Assembly (NCBI GenBank): GCA_004144595.1
Contig: SEEM01000027.1
Location: 1-40,846 of the forward strand
Source of the DNA: Hyphomicrobiales bacterium
GTDB taxonomy: Bacteria; Pseudomonadota; Alphaproteobacteria; Rhizobiales; Beijerinckiaceae
Length of the DNA stretch: 40,846 bases
Reading direction: 5' to 3'
Numbering within the stretch: position 1 is the stretch's first letter; every line of letters begins with the position of its first letter. This document shows positions 37,813-40,846 of the stretch, piece after piece. Position numbers and translations under genes: made by a program. The notes under the pieces were generated by a model. The model worked only from the letters and a program-made list of their open reading frames with translations, searched no databases and was not told the origin of the DNA.

Positions 37813-38688
37813 CTATTCGAGGGAGAGAATCCGCTGCGGGTTCAGCCGCGCGCGCAACAGGTCGAGCAAGGCGATGCCGTTGCCTTTCAACCGGCCGCGG
37901 CGGTCGACGAATTCCTGCTCGCGCAGGCTCCCGAGGAGGTTGGCGGCGACGTTGCCCGCCATCAGGCGCAGGATTCCGGGCAGGTTCATGCTTCCCTTGC
38001 GCCAGAGATAGATCGGGTTGGCGATCTGCGAGTATCCGAAGCGCAGGCCCGAGGTCCGCCCGCGCTTGCTGCCGAGATGGACGCCCCGGAGCGCCGTGCT
38101 TTGAACGATATCGCCCGTGGAAGCGAGCTGGCGGCAGAAATCGAGATCCTCCTGCCAGCCGTAGAGCGGCAGGTTCTCGTCGAAGCGTGCCGCAGCGGCC
38201 CGGACGGCCGCCATCCGAACGAGCATGTTGCAGCCATAGGCATTGTAGACCGGGCGGGTCACCCTCGCCTCGCCCGGATCGGCCGCCAGGATATCGATAG
38301 CGGCCGCCGCGCTGATCCCCGGTCCATGGATGCCGTCGGCGAGAACCGTGCCGGTGGCGACCACGATTCCCGCCCTCTCCGTGAACAGGGCCTCGGCCTC
38401 GGCGAGAAAATCATCGGCCGGCATGTAATCGTCGTCGAGAAAGACGATCAGATCGGCATCCACGGCAGAATCCAGAATCGCGTTGCGCTGGCCGCAGCTT
38501 CCACGTCGCCCCTCGACGCGGCGTGCAGACAAGGACAGTGCCCCGGCCACGGTCTCGTCGAAATCGGCAGGATCCGCCGGGCAGACGAAGGCGGCGTCCG
38601 GCAGGCGGCTCTGCCGCGTCAAATGCGCGAGCGTCTCCGACAGGACGTCGCGTCGCCCCGCCGTCGCGATGCCGACGACGATCTTCAT
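37813..38688 (-). CDS. Family 2 glycosyltransferase
   Basis: GT-A fold transferase of 291 aa, likely using a nucleotide sugar at the cytoplasmic face of the membrane. It starts MKIVVGIATAGRRDVLSETLAHLTRQ, has the QRNAILDSAVDADLIVFLDDDYMPADDF metal-binding region (Asp85-87), and later YNAYGCNMLVR and LPLYGWQEDLDFCRQL, the acceptor-site ED motif. The C-terminus (about 225-291) is amphipathic. Its ATG overlaps the stop codon of the upstream flippase gene (38685-38688), so they are translationally coupled. The frame is open far upstream, but that part is antisense-like and overlaps the flippase. Confidence 0.88.
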   Translation of the reverse strand: MKIVVGIATAGRRDVLSETLAHLTRQSRLPDAAFVCPADPADFDETVAGALSLSARRVEGRRGSCGQRNAILDSAVDADLIVFLDDDYMPADDFLAEAEALFTERAGIVVATGTVLADGIHGPGISAAAAIDILAADPGEARVTRPVYNAYGCNMLVRMAAVRAAAARFDENLPLYGWQEDLDFCRQLASTGDIVQSTALRGVHLGSKRGRTSGLRFGYSQIANPIYLWRKGSMNLPGILRLMAGNVAANLLGSLREQEFVDRRGRLKGNGIALLDLLRARLNPQRILSLE

Positions 38689-40076
38689 GAAGCCTCCGGC
38701 GTAGCGCCCCGGCGCTCCAGCAGCGAAGCGATGGTTGCGACGGCCGGGGGAATGCACAGCAGAAGGACCCCCAGCGCCACCGGCACCGAGGTCTGCGGTA
38801 CGCTTCCATTGGCCAGCGCGGCAACGGCGAGAGCGGCCGATGCGCTGGCCAGGGGCAGCCCATGCCAGCGCATCGGCATCGACAGGAATAACGGCGTTCC
38901 GACGAGCACGGCGGCGACCGCCCCGGCCGCGCCACCGTAGAGCAACCCGGTCAGCGAACCGCCGGACAGGCTCCAGCCGGCGAGCGAACCGAGATTGAGA
39001 AGAGCGGCATCGGCAACGGCGAGCCCGATGATCGGGCGCAGCCGCTGCATCAGATGCGCCGGCGTTGGCAGCAGGGTCTGCACCCAGGCCCGCAACAGGG
39101 CGAGGATCGTCACGGCCGGGGCGGCGAGCAGGAAGCTTTCGCGTAAATCGGGCTTGACCAGCCAGAAGGCAGCCGGCGCCAGCAGGCACAGGATCACTGC
39201 CGCGGTGGCTAGCGAGCAGCTGGCCAACTGTCCGTAATAGTCGCCGAGCCGCGCGCGAAACGCGGGCGAGCCCGGCTCGCGGTCGTAAGCCGCGACGATA
39301 TCAGGATAACGGATCGCCTGGAGCGCGGAGACGACCATGACGAAAGGCCTCTGCAGCAGGTCGAGCGCGAGCAGGGCTCCGGCGGCTCCCTGAGCGCCTA
39401 CCACCGCAGTGAGCAGCGCCTTCAGCCCGAGCGGGGCCAGGATGCCGGCGACGGACGCGCCGGCCGAAACGCCGCCATAGATCAGGTGCTTGATCAGCAA
39501 GGCGCGCCCCGGCCGCTTCAAGCCGGACGCGAACGAACCGCCGGCAAGGCGCGCCGCAACGCCATAGACGAGGTAACCGGCCAGCAGGCCCGCGACCGCT
39601 CCGCCAAGCGAGGGAGAGAGAATGGCACCGCCGAGCGTTCCGGCGGCCAGGAGTGAGGCACGGGCGGCCTGCAGGATCGAAAACAGCCGGAAATCCTGCC
39701 GGAAGCGCAGCATCGTCAGGTGCAGCTCCGAGCCGCCCTGGGAGACCGCGACAAGCGCTCCGCCCAAGGCGACCCCAGCCGAGGCCAACCCAGCCACAAG
39801 AACGCCGGCGCCGGCCAGCAGACAGAGAGCTGCGCAGACGACGAAGGACGACAGGATCACCGCACGCTGCGCCACCTCGTCCGAGCCCGGATAGAACCGG
39901 CTGCAGGAAAAGCGCAGCCATTCGAAGGCCGCGATGCTGCCGAACTGGCTGATCGTGACGAAGAGCGAGTAATGGGTGAAGTCCTGAGCCGGCAGGATGC
40001 GCGAGACCAGCAGCAACAGTCCGAGCGCCAGCACGGCCTGGTAGGCATAGGCTCCGAGAGCGGCGATCTGACCCAC
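38685..40076 (-). CDS. Polysaccharide/oligosaccharide flippase-like membrane protein (Wzx/MATE-like)
   Basis: A 463-aa polytopic protein with about 12 hydrophobic segments spread evenly over its length. It starts IAALGAYAYQAVLALGLLLLVSRILPAQDFTHYSLFVTISQFGSIAAFEWLRFSCSRFY, a pattern common to Wzx-type exporters of lipid-linked sugars. It begins with GTG 40076 (GGAG about 10 nt upstream). It is coupled to the GT2 gene by a 4-base overlap and followed by a GT4 gene, which together point to synthesis and export of a short surface glycan. No polymerase or ligase gene is in the window, so the product is unknown. Confidence 0.82.
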   Translation of the reverse strand: MGQIAALGAYAYQAVLALGLLLLVSRILPAQDFTHYSLFVTISQFGSIAAFEWLRFSCSRFYPGSDEVAQRAVILSSFVVCAALCLLAGAGVLVAGLASAGVALGGALVAVSQGGSELHLTMLRFRQDFRLFSILQAARASLLAAGTLGGAILSPSLGGAVAGLLAGYLVYGVAARLAGGSFASGLKRPGRALLIKHLIYGGVSAGASVAGILAPLGLKALLTAVVGAQGAAGALLALDLLQRPFVMVVSALQAIRYPDIVAAYDREPGSPAFRARLGDYYGQLASCSLATAAVILCLLAPAAFWLVKPDLRESFLLAAPAVTILALLRAWVQTLLPTPAHLMQRLRPIIGLAVADAALLNLGSLAGWSLSGGSLTGLLYGGAAGAVAAVLVGTPLFLSMPMRWHGLPLASASAALAVAALANGSVPQTSVPVALGVLLLCIPPAVATIASLLERRGATPEAS

Positions 40077-40249
40077 CGGCGCGATGCTCCGCTCAGCCCG
40101 CGCGAAGCGCGCGAGCGGGCGCTCGCAGCCTCATGCCGCGATCGGCCGAACCGGAATTCCTGACGATGACGCAGCGCATCCCATTGCCCTCCGGCCACAG
40201 GCCATAAGGCAAAAAGGTTGATATTTCCGCGCTGCGGAGAGCCGTGATT

Positions 40250-40474
40250 TCAGGAGAAATGCAGGACCATGAGCCCGGCGAATGCTGCAATGGCGGCCAG
40301 CCACCAGAGCCAGCGCGAGGCGTGCGCATCGGCAGGCGCCAAGGGCGTTCCGATGACATCCTCATGACCGAAGGATTCGCCGGCGAGGCGTGCAGCACGC
40401 TGCAAGCGCGCGATACCAGCAACCGGCACTGACTGACGCGACACCACGGCCTTCTCCCCCTTACCGCCGATCAT
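40250..40474 (-). CDS. Small protein with a C-terminal membrane anchor, unknown function
   Basis: A 74-aa product from ATG 40474: basic N-terminal half (MIGGKGEKAVVSRQSVPVAGIARLQRAARLAGESF), then SRWLWWLAAIAAFAGLMVLHFS, one C-terminal membrane helix. No family recognised. The frame is open further upstream to 40699, but those residues are of mixed, unlikely composition. A near-EcfG motif GGAAC-N16-AGTT lies about 65-85 bp upstream on the minus strand (40560-40536). It is separated by 173 bp from the flippase gene that follows. Confidence 0.45.
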   Translation of the reverse strand: MIGGKGEKAVVSRQSVPVAGIARLQRAARLAGESFGHEDVIGTPLAPADAHASRWLWWLAAIAAFAGLMVLHFS

Positions 40475-40742
40475 AGCGCATTGCGAAAATCCGCATAGCC
40501 CCAGATCGTGCCGATCATCCTCGGCATCGATGGTTAACTTGGCCTGAACCGACCTGTTCCCCCTCGCTCTCGCCCGCGCCGGCGACAGCGATGTGAAAGG
40601 CCGACGAGCATCGTGAACGAAGCGGTTTCGATCCACGGATGAGGTGTCTATAAGCTGCCCCTGACAGGGCGTGACGGCTCGCGATGCGCTACAGTTCACA
40701 GTCGCGAATCAGCAGGCATTTGCGCGGGTCGGGAAGCATTTG

Positions 40743-40846
40743 GTGGCAATGGCGGATAACGGCGATCTTTTCGGCGGAGAACCGGAGCGGCCGGACGCGG
40801 CGAGCCCGCGGCCGGAAGCGCGCCCGCCCGCCGCAGCCCCCAAGGC
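40743..40846 (+). CDS. Start of an unidentified protein, cut by the window end
   Basis: 34 codons are visible from GTG 40743 (GGGAAG at 40731-40736, 6-nt spacing); ATG 40749 is the alternative. The sequence begins MADNGDLFGGEPERPD and runs into a Pro/Ala/Arg-rich segment, a disordered N-terminal extension. Such DLFG-then-Pro/Ala-rich starts occur in DNA topoisomerase IV subunit B of related bacteria, so ParE is a candidate, but no domain is reached and I do not assign a name. Confidence 0.5.
   Translation, partial: MAMADNGDLFGGEPERPDAASPRPEARPPAAAPK

Noticed and set aside
40093..40422. Minus-strand frame between the flippase and the small membrane protein gene
   Set aside because: It overlaps the better-supported 74-aa frame and has no recognisable feature or ribosome-binding site.

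Overview
The window is high-GC, densely coded chromosomal DNA of an alphaproteobacterium, most likely of the order Hyphomicrobiales (Rhizobiales). A Bosea-like genome is my best guess, from gene order and protein style only. Diagnostic signs are the dusB-ntrB-ntrC-ntrY-ntrX-hfq-hflX run beside a fused ispDF, a pyruvate dehydrogenase cluster whose E1-beta carries its own lipoyl domain, the nnrDE / glnB-glnA neighbourhood, and promoter-like GGAAC-N16/17-CGTT motifs of the alphaproteobacterial general stress response (EcfG type). Almost everything is core genome; I see no insertion sequence, prophage, CRISPR array, rRNA or integrated island.

Layout. Positions 1-2149 hold cell-wall genes on the minus strand (rlpA-like, then a D,D-carboxypeptidase cut by the window edge) and a tRNA-Ser(UGA). 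Positions 2333-6692 hold a creatininase-family hydrolase, two solute-binding proteins without permeases (a Tat-exported dipeptide type and a Bug/TctC type) and a 47-codon membrane peptide. Then come recX and arfB (minus) and mazG (plus). The minus-strand block 8766-18014 reads dusB, ntrB, ntrC, ntrY, ntrX, hfq, hflX: tRNA modification, two nitrogen-related two-component systems, the RNA chaperone and a ribosome GTPase. Divergent from it are ispDF and a CinA C-terminal-type amidohydrolase. A membrane/spermidine-synthase fusion, a COQ10-like START protein, lipA, two GlsB-like membrane proteins and lpdA-pdhC-pdhB-pdhA follow on the minus strand. The pyruvate dehydrogenase subunits and the lipoyl synthase that modifies them therefore sit together. 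Then come ftsB, tRNA-Lys(UUU), a group of small secreted or stress-type genes, a PRC-barrel protein, nnrDE, and glnB-glnA (the nitrogen sensor and glutamine synthetase that NtrBC normally governs). The right end holds a three-gene glycan-export block (flippase, GT2, GT4), a small membrane protein, and the first codons of a plus-strand gene.

System-level observations. (1) Two copies of a roughly 100-bp composite element, each made of two palindromes, lie just downstream of mazG and of lpdA in the same orientation relative to the preceding gene. They differ by a compensated base-pair swap in one stem. (2) Perfect GGAAC-N16/17-CGTT motifs lie correctly oriented upstream of a GlsB-like gene, a 56-aa gene and a PRC-barrel gene. 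A back-to-back weaker motif faces a ribbon-helix-helix gene, which suggests a small general-stress regulon at 24.0 kb and 31.3-32.7 kb. (3) Uncharacterised operator-like palindromes lie in the ntrC-ntrY gap, upstream of pdhA and in front of hfq.

Limits: all calls come from reading the sequence and translations; no database search or structure prediction was run. Start sites at non-ATG codons and promoter assignments are the least certain parts.
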